From the NCBI RefSeq assembly GCF_001435755.1, contig NZ_AZFI01000004.1:1-36219 (forward strand): a DNA stretch of 36,219 nucleotides, read 5' to 3'. The DNA comes from Ligilactobacillus acidipiscis DSM 15836. Its GTDB lineage: Bacteria > Bacillota > Bacilli > Lactobacillales > Lactobacillaceae. Under the pieces are notes generated by a model. It did not search any database and had not been told where the DNA came from. It saw only the letters and a program-made list of their open reading frames with translations. The translations under genes were made by a program, and so were the position numbers. Below, piece after piece: positions 8,384 to 15,651 of the stretch; positions within the stretch are counted from its first letter, which is position 1, and each line of letters starts with the position of its first letter.

Positions 8384-8812
8384 TTAAGATAACTTCTCTA
8401 ACATGTCCAAACGGATCTGGTGACGACCGCCAGCATAATTAACACCTAAATATTCATCAACTAATGATTCAGCCTTCTTTGGTCCTACGATACCTGCACC
8501 AATTGCGATCGCCTTTGCCCCATTATGTTGTGTTGTCATATGTGAGGTGTTTTCTTCAGCAACGTTGGCTGTAACCATACCATGGATCTTATTTGAAGCC
8601 ATTGCTGAACCGGCTCCAAATTCATCAAACATGATCCCACGGTCTGCCTTACCATCAAGTACAGCACGAGAAACTGCCACAGAAGAATCTACAAAGTCTG
8701 CTGCTGGTTCTTCAGTCAGATCGATCACATCATAGTCTTTACCCTTCAGATAACTCTTAATATATTCCTTTAGATCAAAGCCGCCCTTATCAGATGCCAA
8801 TGCAATTTTCAT
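8384..8812 (-). CDS. lacA: galactose-6-phosphate isomerase, LacA subunit
   Basis: The smaller, 142-residue partner of LacB. It starts with MKIALASDKGGFDLKEYIKSYL and carries MFDEFGAGSAMASNKIHG in place of the catalytic cysteine loop seen in LacB. This matches the known division of labour, where LacB supplies the main active-site cysteine. An AAGGAG-type site precedes the ATG. It lies directly after lacR in the same operon. Confidence 0.95.
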   Translation of the reverse strand: MKIALASDKGGFDLKEYIKSYLKGKDYDVIDLTEEPAADFVDSSVAVSRAVLDGKADRGIMFDEFGAGSAMASNKIHGMVTANVAEENTSHMTTQHNGAKAIAIGAGIVGPKKAESLVDEYLGVNYAGGRHQIRLDMLEKLS

Positions 8813-8891
8813 GATAAAATCTCCTTTGTTTTTGGCTAAATCATCATCAACTGATTCAGCCCTTTGTTTTTACAGAGCGAGTCACTAAACT

Positions 8892-9662
8892 TCACTCTAT
8901 TTGTTCCTTTGTTAAAATAACCTTTGTATACTGCTGATAATGTGAAACTGCTTCGTCATTCAACTCAACATTAGTAATCAAATAATCAACATCATACAAA
9001 TTGTAAAACTGATAAAAATCGTCGCGATTTATTTTAAAACGATCAGCCAAAACGATCTTTGTCAGGCTATTATTGATAGCAACTGTTTGGGCACTGCCCT
9101 CCTCAGTATTTGCTGTCATCATGCTTTCATTGCGGATACCATTAACACCGACAAAAGACTTGCTAAACTTTAAATCTCCCAAGGTGTCGCTAGCCAAACC
9201 ACCAATAAACGCTCCTGACCGCTCGCGAAAGTTACCACCGCCTAAAACCAAATCAACATTTTTGTTTTGCCATGATTCAAAGACCGGCAAACTATTAGTG
9301 ACGACTCTCAAATCAGCAATATCATCTACGTAACGAACTATCAGCTCCTGGGTCGTGCCAGGGCCAATGTAGACCGTGTCACCCGCATTGATCATTTTTG
9401 CAGCCCGCTTAGCAATTTGTTCTTTTTGCTGAAGATGGACCTCTTTTTTTTCAATGTGAGATAACTCAGTCGCATCACTGCTAGCAACACTCTGGGCACC
9501 GCCATGTATTCTAACCAACTTGCCGCTGTCCGCTAATTCATCCAAGTCGCGACGAATCGTCATATCAGAAACTCCCAGCTCATTGATCAAATCCTTAACA
9601 GTCATGATGCCGTTTTGGTTAACCATATCAAGCAGCATCATCAGCCGTTCTCTTTTTAACAT
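8892..9662 (-). CDS. lacR: DeoR-family repressor of the tagatose-6-phosphate pathway
   Basis: A 256-residue DeoR/LacR protein. An N-terminal helix-turn-helix (MLKRERLMMLLDMV...VSDMTIRRDLDELADSGKLVRIHGGAQS) is followed by a sugar-phosphate-sensing domain with YIGPGTTQELI and VGVNGI motifs. Family members bind tagatose-6-phosphate as inducer. It is first in lacR-lacA-lacB-lacD with its own promoter, separated from the upstream PTS genes by a terminator. Candidate operators flank that promoter. A close paralogue lies at 30360-31124; by eye the two share about two thirds to three quarters of residues, including long identical blocks near the C-terminus (FKINRDDFYQFYNLYDVDYL). Confidence 0.93.
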   Translation of the reverse strand: MLKRERLMMLLDMVNQNGIMTVKDLINELGVSDMTIRRDLDELADSGKLVRIHGGAQSVASSDATELSHIEKKEVHLQQKEQIAKRAAKMINAGDTVYIGPGTTQELIVRYVDDIADLRVVTNSLPVFESWQNKNVDLVLGGGNFRERSGAFIGGLASDTLGDLKFSKSFVGVNGIRNESMMTANTEEGSAQTVAINNSLTKIVLADRFKINRDDFYQFYNLYDVDYLITNVELNDEAVSHYQQYTKVILTKEQIE

Positions 9663-9686
9663 GCTAGCAGCTCCCTTTTATGGTTG

Positions 9687-9769
9687 TTTTTGTTTGTCAA
9701 TGTTCCTTACATGTATAAATTAGCACTAAAACAGACTATAGTCAACGTTTTATGTGCATTTTTGTTTGT
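9687..9769 (-). promoter_or_regulatory. lacR promoter flanked by two candidate LacR boxes
   Basis: On the minus strand, a -35 TTGACT (9740-9745) and a -10 TAATTT (9717-9722) are 17 bases apart. The same 11-mer, ACAAACAAAAA, occurs on either side, at 9759-9769 (upstream) and 9687-9697 (in the leader). A related A/C-rich stretch, GAACAAAAATAAACA, occurs in the IIA leader. Binding by LacR and DNA looping are inferred. Confidence 0.6.
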
Positions 9770-9819
9770 TTATTTTTAATAAAATAAACATTTAGCTCAA
9801 TATATTTCTTTATTTACTC

Positions 9820-9850
9820 AAAAAGGTACTGCGAATTAACACAGTACCTT
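9820..9850 (-). terminator. terminator of the PTS operon
   Basis: On the minus strand AAGGTACTG and CAGTACCTT form a perfect stem with a 10-base loop, followed by TTTTT. It separates the PTS-small protein genes from lacR. Confidence 0.85.
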
Positions 9851-9912
9851 CTGCAGTCATTTACATGACCTGATTTTGTGACAAATCATGGAAAATGCAT
9901 TGACCGATAATA

Positions 9913-10155
9913 TTAACTTTCTTGTTGCTGTTCATGTTTATATTCCTCATGTGCCTTTTTATTACGTTCAATACGTCTGTAATATGACTTAGGAACACCA
10001 ACTGTCTTATACAATGCGTATAGTGCAATGATCGTTGAGATCGTTTGTACCATAGGATTTGGAAATGCTGTTGCAATGATACTTGAAACGATCACGATCG
10101 CTGCCCACAAAATAAGATTAGCGCGTTTTGACAATTTACCGGTTGCTTTTTTCAT
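9913..10155 (-). CDS. small two-helix membrane protein after the PTS IIC gene
   Basis: An 80-residue protein that I do not recognise. It has a basic N-terminus (MKKATGKLSKRAN), two hydrophobic segments (about residues 14-30 and 34-52), and a highly charged C-terminal tail rich in lysine and glutamate (RRIERNKKAHEEYKHEQQQE). The ATG at 10155 is chosen because GAGGTGAT lies 7 bases upstream; an earlier in-frame ATG at 10179 lacks one. It starts 57 bases after the IIC gene and ends just before the operon terminator, so it is co-transcribed with the PTS. A helper role for the permease is possible but unproven. Confidence 0.7.
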   Translation of the reverse strand: MKKATGKLSKRANLILWAAIVIVSSIIATAFPNPMVQTISTIIALYALYKTVGVPKSYYRRIERNKKAHEEYKHEQQQES

Positions 10156-10212
10156 GATTATCACCTCGATTTTTGTCATCGTAAAGTTGACTATTATACT
10201 AACGTCTTAGAA

Positions 10213-11622
10213 TTAGTTGCTTTCTTTTGCAGCAGCATATTCAGCATTACGTTTCTTCATTTGTTTTGCATACCACCAGAAGATCAAACCATATGCGATC
10301 AAAGCAAGAGCTGCATAGATAATAAACTCGATTTGTCCTTCAGAAGCCTTACCAACTAAGTAAGCCAAGAACTGTTCGATAGGTCCTTCTTTAGTAGCTT
10401 CAGCAATCTGTGTACCTGAACCAACACCGGCAGGGAAAGCACCAACTTGTTTAGCAACACCTGTGATGAATGGAGCAGATAATGTACCAGCCCACAAGAA
10501 GATAGGCATTTCAATAGCACCGATAACGATCATACGAATGATCTTACCACGAGTAACAACTAACAAAGCAGGTGTAACACCCATAGCAATGATAGAACCT
10601 AAAGGCATGATATGGTTACCAGGAAGTACCAATGCTTCAACCAACATGATAGGAGCTAAAACGTTAGCTGCAGCCCAAATTTCGGCACGGCCAGCGATAA
10701 ATGGCCAGTCAAGACCAATGTTGAATGTACGTCCCTTAAATCTCTTAGTAGCAAAATCAGAAATACCTTGTGACAATGGTTCAACAGCGGCGATAAACCA
10801 AGAACCGATCAAACTAAACAGTTCCAAACATGTACCACCAGTGAAGGCTAATGTCAAAATTGTCTGAACGTCTTGTTTTGAAAGCAAGCCGATGAAGACA
10901 CCTAAGTAAACACCAATGGCAAAGTGACTGCCCCAGAAACCGATCTTTTTGTTCAATTCGGCGGAGTCAAAGTCATACTTGTCCAACCAAGGGAAAAGTT
11001 TATCAAATATCTTATCAAATACCATGATAATTGGGTTCATCATGTAGTTCAAATGGGTTGTAGTCATCGGGTTTTCATCCGGTGCATCCAACAGATCGTT
11101 GAAGGTTGGCTTCATCAGATCAGAGTTAACGATCTTCAAAGCACCAATGTATAAGATCAAAAGCGTAGCGACAAATAGGTTAGCACCGAAGTACATAGCC
11201 ATCAAAGCCGTAAATGAAATATGCCAAATATCAAAAATATCAACATCCAACGTATTTGTCTTGTTTAAAACCAACATTACAACGTTTAACAAGATCATAA
11301 TAAGTAAGAAGAACAAAGTATATGGGGAACCCCAAGTAATAGTACCCAATGGAGCCCAGCCAACGTCAGTGATCGACAAGTGAATACCTGTTGATTTAAC
11401 AAAATCGACCAACGGCTTTTGGTATGCAGTTGTCAATAAGTTGATAATGTCACCAATAGCTGTCAAGGCGATGGCTAAACGAATACCACCTTCCAAGGCA
11501 CGAGAAAACTTGACCCCAAACAACAGCGCTAATAGTGTTAAGACGATCAACATGATCGGAGCAGCCCCCAGATCGATGATCGGCTTGAATACCGCATTAG
11601 CGATATCAATAATAGTTTGCAT
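10213..11622 (-). CDS. gatC: PTS galactitol-family EIIC permease
   Basis: A membrane permease of about 469 residues of the EIIC-GAT family, with ten or more hydrophobic segments starting at IMLIVLTLLALLFGVKF. It moves and phosphorylates a sugar together with the IIA and IIB proteins encoded just upstream. The ATG at 11622 follows AAGGAG by 11 bases; a GTG four codons upstream overlaps that site and is less likely. Members of this family carry galactitol, tagatose or galactose. The linked lacABCD genes and the absence of a polyol-phosphate dehydrogenase favour galactose giving galactose-6-phosphate, or tagatose. The exact sugar is inferred. Confidence 0.88.
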   Translation of the reverse strand: MQTIIDIANAVFKPIIDLGAAPIMLIVLTLLALLFGVKFSRALEGGIRLAIALTAIGDIINLLTTAYQKPLVDFVKSTGIHLSITDVGWAPLGTITWGSPYTLFFLLIMILLNVVMLVLNKTNTLDVDIFDIWHISFTALMAMYFGANLFVATLLILYIGALKIVNSDLMKPTFNDLLDAPDENPMTTTHLNYMMNPIIMVFDKIFDKLFPWLDKYDFDSAELNKKIGFWGSHFAIGVYLGVFIGLLSKQDVQTILTLAFTGGTCLELFSLIGSWFIAAVEPLSQGISDFATKRFKGRTFNIGLDWPFIAGRAEIWAAANVLAPIMLVEALVLPGNHIMPLGSIIAMGVTPALLVVTRGKIIRMIVIGAIEMPIFLWAGTLSAPFITGVAKQVGAFPAGVGSGTQIAEATKEGPIEQFLAYLVGKASEGQIEFIIYAALALIAYGLIFWWYAKQMKKRNAEYAAAKESN

Positions 11623-11699
11623 TAAAAATTTCACTCCTTTTTATAATAGAAAATTATTGCTTTTTAAAAATTTAATGCCTTAATTTTAACGAAGAGTGT

Positions 11700-12005
11700 T
11701 TATTTTAAGCCCTCTTTTTTGATTGTTTCTTCTACCTTGTCATAAACAGGTTTTGCCATTGCAGCGATCCGATACAAAATAGGACCAGCATCAATTACAG
11801 GGATAGAAGGCGTAAATCCTAAGTCAGTTTTAGCAATTGGGGTGAAAATATCATATTTGCTGATCATATCTTCGGTAATGTCTTTAACCATGACAGCGTC
11901 ACATTTAACGTCGTATCCACGATCTCCCATTTCTCTTTCCAATGCATCTTTGATTTGATGACTTGAATTAACTCCTGCTCCACATGCTGCTAAAATCTTG
12001 ATCAT
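11700..12005 (-). CDS. gatB: PTS galactitol-family EIIB component
   Basis: A 101-residue cytoplasmic phosphocarrier of the GatB/SgcB type. The phosphorylated cysteine is Cys8 in MIKILAACGAGVNSS, at the usual place in the P-loop. It accepts phosphate from the IIA protein and gives it to the sugar bound to the IIC permease. AAGGAGGA lies before the ATG. It lies between the IIA and IIC genes, 35 and 77 bases from them. Confidence 0.93.
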   Translation of the reverse strand: MIKILAACGAGVNSSHQIKDALEREMGDRGYDVKCDAVMVKDITEDMISKYDIFTPIAKTDLGFTPSIPVIDAGPILYRIAAMAKPVYDKVEETIKKEGLK

Positions 12006-12040
12006 AATAAGTTCCTCCTTAAAATAATTAAATATATGTT

Positions 12041-12544
12041 TTACATATTTTGTTCTTCAAACGATCTCTTCAAAAATTTATAAATCGCGGAAGTATCCGT
12101 ACTCTTGAAAAACGTTCCTAAGTCGTTAGGAGAAGTTGTGGTACAAAAATTCATGATCTGAGCTAAAATATTTGATTGCCCTTCTGGGTCATTGTTCAAA
12201 ATCATGAATAAAAATTTAACTTCCATGCTCGAACTAGGATCGATCATATTTTTGAATGTGACCGGATGTTCCAAATGAACTGGGATCACACGGCGAACAT
12301 TAACAAATTCGCCTTCTGTATGCGGGATCGCAATATTTGGAAGACTTTCATCAACGACACTCAAGTCTATTCCAGTTGGATAGTCTTTTTCACGCCCGAT
12401 GACATTTTCATAAAATGCGGGTTTGACCAGCCCCTCTGAAAGTAGCTTGTCTGAAATTTCTTTAATGACCTCTTCTGCCGTTGTCTTCGAAGAAAGATAG
12501 ACAGTGTCCTCAACAAAAAGTGGTTCCTCTTTCTCTGTCTGCAC
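12041..12544 (-). CDS. gatA: PTS EIIA component (fructose/mannitol/galactitol class)
   Basis: About 167 residues of the PTS_EIIA_2 fold. The phosphorylated histidine is in NIAIPHTEGE (His75 from the chosen start). The GTG at 12544 is preferred because AAAGGAG lies 10 bases upstream, and the 12 extra residues of a longer ATG form (12580) would include that site. It is the first gene of the IIA-IIB-IIC-small protein operon, and its promoter faces away from lacC. Confidence 0.9.
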   Translation of the reverse strand: MQTEKEEPLFVEDTVYLSSKTTAEEVIKEISDKLLSEGLVKPAFYENVIGREKDYPTGIDLSVVDESLPNIAIPHTEGEFVNVRRVIPVHLEHPVTFKNMIDPSSSMEVKFLFMILNNDPEGQSNILAQIMNFCTTTSPNDLGTFFKSTDTSAIYKFLKRSFEEQNM

Positions 12545-12569
12545 TTTAGTCGATCTCCTTTCTTGTTTA

Positions 12570-12625
12570 TTTTTGTTCAATAATGTTTACAAACTAATAG
12601 TATAGCGAAATTTTGAGAATGTCAA
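12570..12625 (-). promoter_or_regulatory. promoter of the gat PTS operon with LacR-like box
   Basis: On the minus strand TTGACA (12620-12625) and TACTAT (12597-12602) are 17 bases apart. The leader just downstream carries GAACAAAAATAAACAAG, which resembles the A/C-rich boxes around the lacR promoter. LacR control of this operon is inferred. Confidence 0.65.
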
Positions 12626-12885
12626 CCACAAATTTGAAAAGGCTTTCCAGTTTAGTTGTACACGATTAAATGCCTGAATCGTTGGTGTTTCAACCAGAAG
12701 CCCAAGACTTCAACTGTATATCGACCTAGCAATCAATATTAAACATTTCTAATCTTTTCCTTTTCCAAATAGTAGTTAACGTTATCCTCATCTCACCAAC
12801 AAATAGTACCTATAATTAAGCAATGTAACCGAAGTCATAAAAATATTTTTATCTAAGGGTTTTATACGCTTATTTCTAGTTAGTC
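12626..12885. other. divergent intergenic region between gatA and lacC
   Basis: I see no gene in these 260 bases. Both strands have stops in all frames within short distances. Apart from the two promoters at its ends, I recognise no conserved element here. Confidence 0.5.
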
Positions 12886-12914
12886 TTGACTTATTGCTTG
12901 TCTAATGATAATTT
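12886..12914 (+). promoter_or_regulatory. lacC promoter
   Basis: TTGACT (12886-12891) and TAATTT (12909-12914) are 17 bases apart. Both hexamers and the spacing are identical to those of the lacR promoter, which suggests a shared promoter type. A following GAATAAACAATTAAAAACA stretch may be a LacR box. Confidence 0.65.
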
Positions 12915-12962
12915 TAGCTTTGAATAAACAATTAAAAACATTAATAATCAAGGATGGTCTTT

Positions 12963-13910
12963 ATGTCAAATAAAATCTTAGCGATCACTATGAATCCTTC
13001 TGTCGATATTTCTTATCCTATTACTCACTTAGATATAGACACAGTCAACCGTGTCTCAAATGTTACTAAAACGGCCGGAGGTAAAGGCCTTAACGTTGCA
13101 CGAGTGATCCACCAATTAAATGAACCCGTTTCAACCAGCGGAGTTTTAGGCGGGACGATTGGTGATTATATTTCTAAACAATTAAAAGAAGTCGGATTGC
13201 AAGAACAGTTTCTACACATCACACAAGAATCACGCAACTGTATCGCTATTCTCCATGATGATGGCCAACAGACCGAGATATTAGAAGCAGGCCCGGCACT
13301 AACGGCACAACAACAAGAAGAGTTTATGCAACATTTTACAAATCTTCTAAGTGAAGTCAGCTTGGTAACTATTTCAGGCAGCTTACCACAAGGTTTTACC
13401 GCTGATCTTTACGCGCAAATGATCGAGGCTGCTGCCAAGCAAAATGTTAAAGTGATCCTTGATTCATCTGGAAAGTCACTAACAGCTGGAATCTCAGGCG
13501 CAAATAAACCATTATTGATCAAGCCTAATCAAGAAGAGATCGCCCAACTTGTTGGCCGAAAATTAAAAGACCTGACGGATCTGCAAGAAGTACTATTAAA
13601 CGAAGAAATATTTACTAACTTGGAGTGGGTCGTTGTTTCTCTTGGTAAAGATGGTGCTTTAGCCAAGGTTGGTCAAGAAATATATCGTGTCTCAATACCA
13701 AAGATTAATGTAGTCAATCCTGTTGGCTCTGGAGATTCGACAGTTGCCGGTTTAGCTGTTGGGATCAACAGAAACGAAACCATCCCCACTGTTTTAAAGA
13801 CGGCTATGACTACTGGAATGTTAAATACCATGGAAAAAGAAACTGGTCATATTGACCCTTCCTTGTTTGACGAGTACTTCAACAAAGTGTCCGTGGAAAA
13901 ATTAAATTAA
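12963..13910 (+). CDS. lacC: tagatose-6-phosphate kinase
   Basis: A 315-residue PfkB-family sugar kinase. It phosphorylates tagatose-6-phosphate to tagatose-1,6-bisphosphate for LacD. The N-terminal substrate motif (MNPSVDISYPI, then TAGGKGLNVARV) and the C-terminal ATP and catalytic-base motif NPVGSGDSTVAGLAVG are intact. The ATG at 12963 follows AAGGATGG; an earlier ATG at 12954 is part of that binding site. Fructose-1-phosphate kinase (FruK) is a close relative, but the linked lacABD genes, which otherwise lack a kinase, favour LacC. Confidence 0.9.
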   Translation: MSNKILAITMNPSVDISYPITHLDIDTVNRVSNVTKTAGGKGLNVARVIHQLNEPVSTSGVLGGTIGDYISKQLKEVGLQEQFLHITQESRNCIAILHDDGQQTEILEAGPALTAQQQEEFMQHFTNLLSEVSLVTISGSLPQGFTADLYAQMIEAAAKQNVKVILDSSGKSLTAGISGANKPLLIKPNQEEIAQLVGRKLKDLTDLQEVLLNEEIFTNLEWVVVSLGKDGALAKVGQEIYRVSIPKINVVNPVGSGDSTVAGLAVGINRNETIPTVLKTAMTTGMLNTMEKETGHIDPSLFDEYFNKVSVEKLN

Positions 13911-13940
13911 GCATATAAAATATAGAAAGAAGTCAGTGCT

Positions 13941-14618
13941 TTGAATAAATACGAAGAAATGTGCGCGCAAAATCCAACATATACTATTAAGAAAACTACA
14001 GATCAAGCTTTTGCCAAATATGGCAAGATCTATACTAATTATGATGTTTCAGATGTGATCAAATATATGGACGACAATATTACCATCGATCAAACAAGTA
14101 ATGTTTATGTACCTTCTAACGCTGAATTAGAAAAAGTACCTTCCATGCAAACGATTGGAACAGATATCTATGCCGGCATGCCTTTTGAAGCAGGTGAATG
14201 TACTGGTCAATCTTCAAACTTCACAGCCGTTGAATATCATCAAGGCAGTGAATTAAATGTTATGTTAACCGATGTTGTCATGGTTTTAGGTAAAAGAAGT
14301 GTCTTAGAAGAAAGCGGCACATTCAATGCTAAAGAACAAGCTGAACTTTTCTTTGTTCCACGTGGAACAGTCGTTGAATTTTATAGTGATACCCTACATT
14401 ACAGCCCGATCAAAGTCGACGATTCAGGTTTTAAAATCATAGTGATGTTGCCAGCTGGATCAAATCAGCCTCTACCGGAAAATTTCCATTCCAATAACCC
14501 GCGGATCGTTAAGAAAAATAAATTTCAAGTGGTCCATGAATCACGGACTGATAAAATTGAACAAGGCGCACAAATCGGAGTTTCAGGCTATTTGATCGAA
14601 CTTTCTCCTTTGAAATAA
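13941..14618 (+). CDS. DUF4867-like protein, likely cupin fold
   Basis: A 225-residue soluble protein with no signal peptide or membrane segment. The sequence fits what I know of the DUF4867 family, whose function is not established. The second half reads like a cupin beta-barrel (VEYHQGSELNVMLTDVVMVLG, then FFVPRGTVVEFYSDTLHYSPIKV, then GFKIIVMLPAG), with His and Glu residues that could bind metal. It starts with TTG after AGAAAG, 30 bases behind lacC, and a strong terminator follows, so it is in a two-gene unit with lacC. An aldose/ketose isomerase or epimerase acting on the imported sugar or its phosphate is a reasonable guess, but nothing in the sequence proves it. Confidence 0.75.
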   Translation: MNKYEEMCAQNPTYTIKKTTDQAFAKYGKIYTNYDVSDVIKYMDDNITIDQTSNVYVPSNAELEKVPSMQTIGTDIYAGMPFEAGECTGQSSNFTAVEYHQGSELNVMLTDVVMVLGKRSVLEESGTFNAKEQAELFFVPRGTVVEFYSDTLHYSPIKVDDSGFKIIVMLPAGSNQPLPENFHSNNPRIVKKNKFQVVHESRTDKIEQGAQIGVSGYLIELSPLK

Positions 14619-14678
14619 ACATGTAGCATGTGAGTACTATTTAACCTTGAGTTTTGGGACTCAATGATGAGGACAGGT

Positions 14679-14730
14679 AAAAAACTGAGAGACAGAAAAT
14701 CACTTTTGATTTTTCTGTCTCTCAGTTTTT
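14679..14730 (+). terminator. terminator of lacC-DUF4867 unit
   Basis: AAAACTGAGAGACAGAAAATCA pairs almost perfectly with TGATTTTTCTGTCTCTCAGTTTT around a short loop, followed by TTTTTGTTTT. The following 190 bases up to kptA hold no gene that I can see. Confidence 0.9.
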
Positions 14731-14920
14731 GTTTTATAACCATTTCTGTTCCTAAGGTTTCCTGGGATCGTTCTTACTTAAAGATCAATCTTCTTTTAAA
14801 ACCCGCGTCACCCTTGATCTATGGCTGCTTACTTTGACCACAAAATCTCTTGCTTTATCATATTTTCATATAGCATTTCTAGTATATTGTGCTATGGTTA
14901 TAAATACGAGGTGAAACTAC

Positions 14921-15463
14921 TTGGACAAACAATTAACCAGACTCAGTAAAAAACTCTCTTTTGTTTTACGCCATCACCCTGATAGGATCGGCATCCAATT
15001 AGATAAGTTTGGCAGAGCAGACTTAAACGATTTTCTCAAAAAGTTCAATGCTCACTATCAAACACCACTCAACAAAAAGACGATCGAACAAATCATCTAT
15101 CAAAGCAACAAGCAACGCTTTATTATTGAAGGCAGTACGATCCGCGCTTTATACGGACACAGTATTCCTGTTGAATCGCTTGAACCGGCAGCAGATCCGC
15201 CAGAGACCCTTTATCATGGAACTTCTCATACAGCTGCAAAATTAATTCAACAAGAAGGGCTTAAAAAAATGGATCGTTCCTTTGTTCATCTTTCAAATGA
15301 TTCGCAAAATGCCTACAATGTCGGCCGCCGTCACGATAGCCATCCTGTAATTTTAAAGATTGCAGCTCAAAAAGCTAATGCGTCGGATATCTCTTTTTAT
15401 CCAACAAAAAGCGGGATCTGGTTAGTAGACTATCTTCCGCCAGAATTCATTTCAATAAAATAA
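14921..15463 (+). CDS. kptA: RNA 2'-phosphotransferase (Tpt1/KptA family)
   Basis: A 180-residue protein of the KptA/Tpt1 family, of full length. The family transfers a 2'-phosphate from RNA to NAD+, giving ADP-ribose 1'',2''-cyclic phosphate. Conserved residues are present: LSFVLRHHPD (Arg17, His18), IRALYGHS (Arg75), YHGTSHTAA and VGRRHDSHPVIL, with NAD contacts expected in the last two. The start is TTG after GAGGTG with 8-base spacing; no ATG fits. It stands alone between two terminators. Its bacterial role is unknown, since bacteria lack the tRNA splicing that needs it in yeast. Confidence 0.92.
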   Translation: MDKQLTRLSKKLSFVLRHHPDRIGIQLDKFGRADLNDFLKKFNAHYQTPLNKKTIEQIIYQSNKQRFIIEGSTIRALYGHSIPVESLEPAADPPETLYHGTSHTAAKLIQQEGLKKMDRSFVHLSNDSQNAYNVGRRHDSHPVILKIAAQKANASDISFYPTKSGIWLVDYLPPEFISIK

Positions 15464-15567
15464 AAAATTTCTGCCTGCTTTATCTTAATGTTTTTGCTTT
15501 TCGTGATAACGAGCAAGTATTTGTTCGCAAACGTCAGTAAAAATTTCCCTGATTATACTAGACAACA

Positions 15568-15599
15568 AAAAAGAGAGCTTATCTGCCCTCTTCTTTTTG
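15568..15599. terminator. possible bidirectional terminator between kptA and the nucleotidase gene
   Basis: AAAAAAGAGAGC and GCCCTCTTCTTTTT form an imperfect stem around TTATCT with T runs on both strands. It sits between convergent genes. Confidence 0.6.
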
Positions 15600-15651
15600 T
15601 AGTAATACACATATTGCTTATCAGCCTATTTCCTAGCATTCCTAAAGCACA

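Noticed and set aside
9861-10076. Minus-strand open frame overlapping the small membrane protein in another frame
   Set aside because: The overlapping gene has a clear ribosome binding site and protein-like hydrophobic pattern; this frame has neither.
10213-12544. A true galactitol utilisation locus
   Set aside because: No galactitol-1-phosphate dehydrogenase gene is present, and lacABCD surround the PTS, so galactose or tagatose is more likely.
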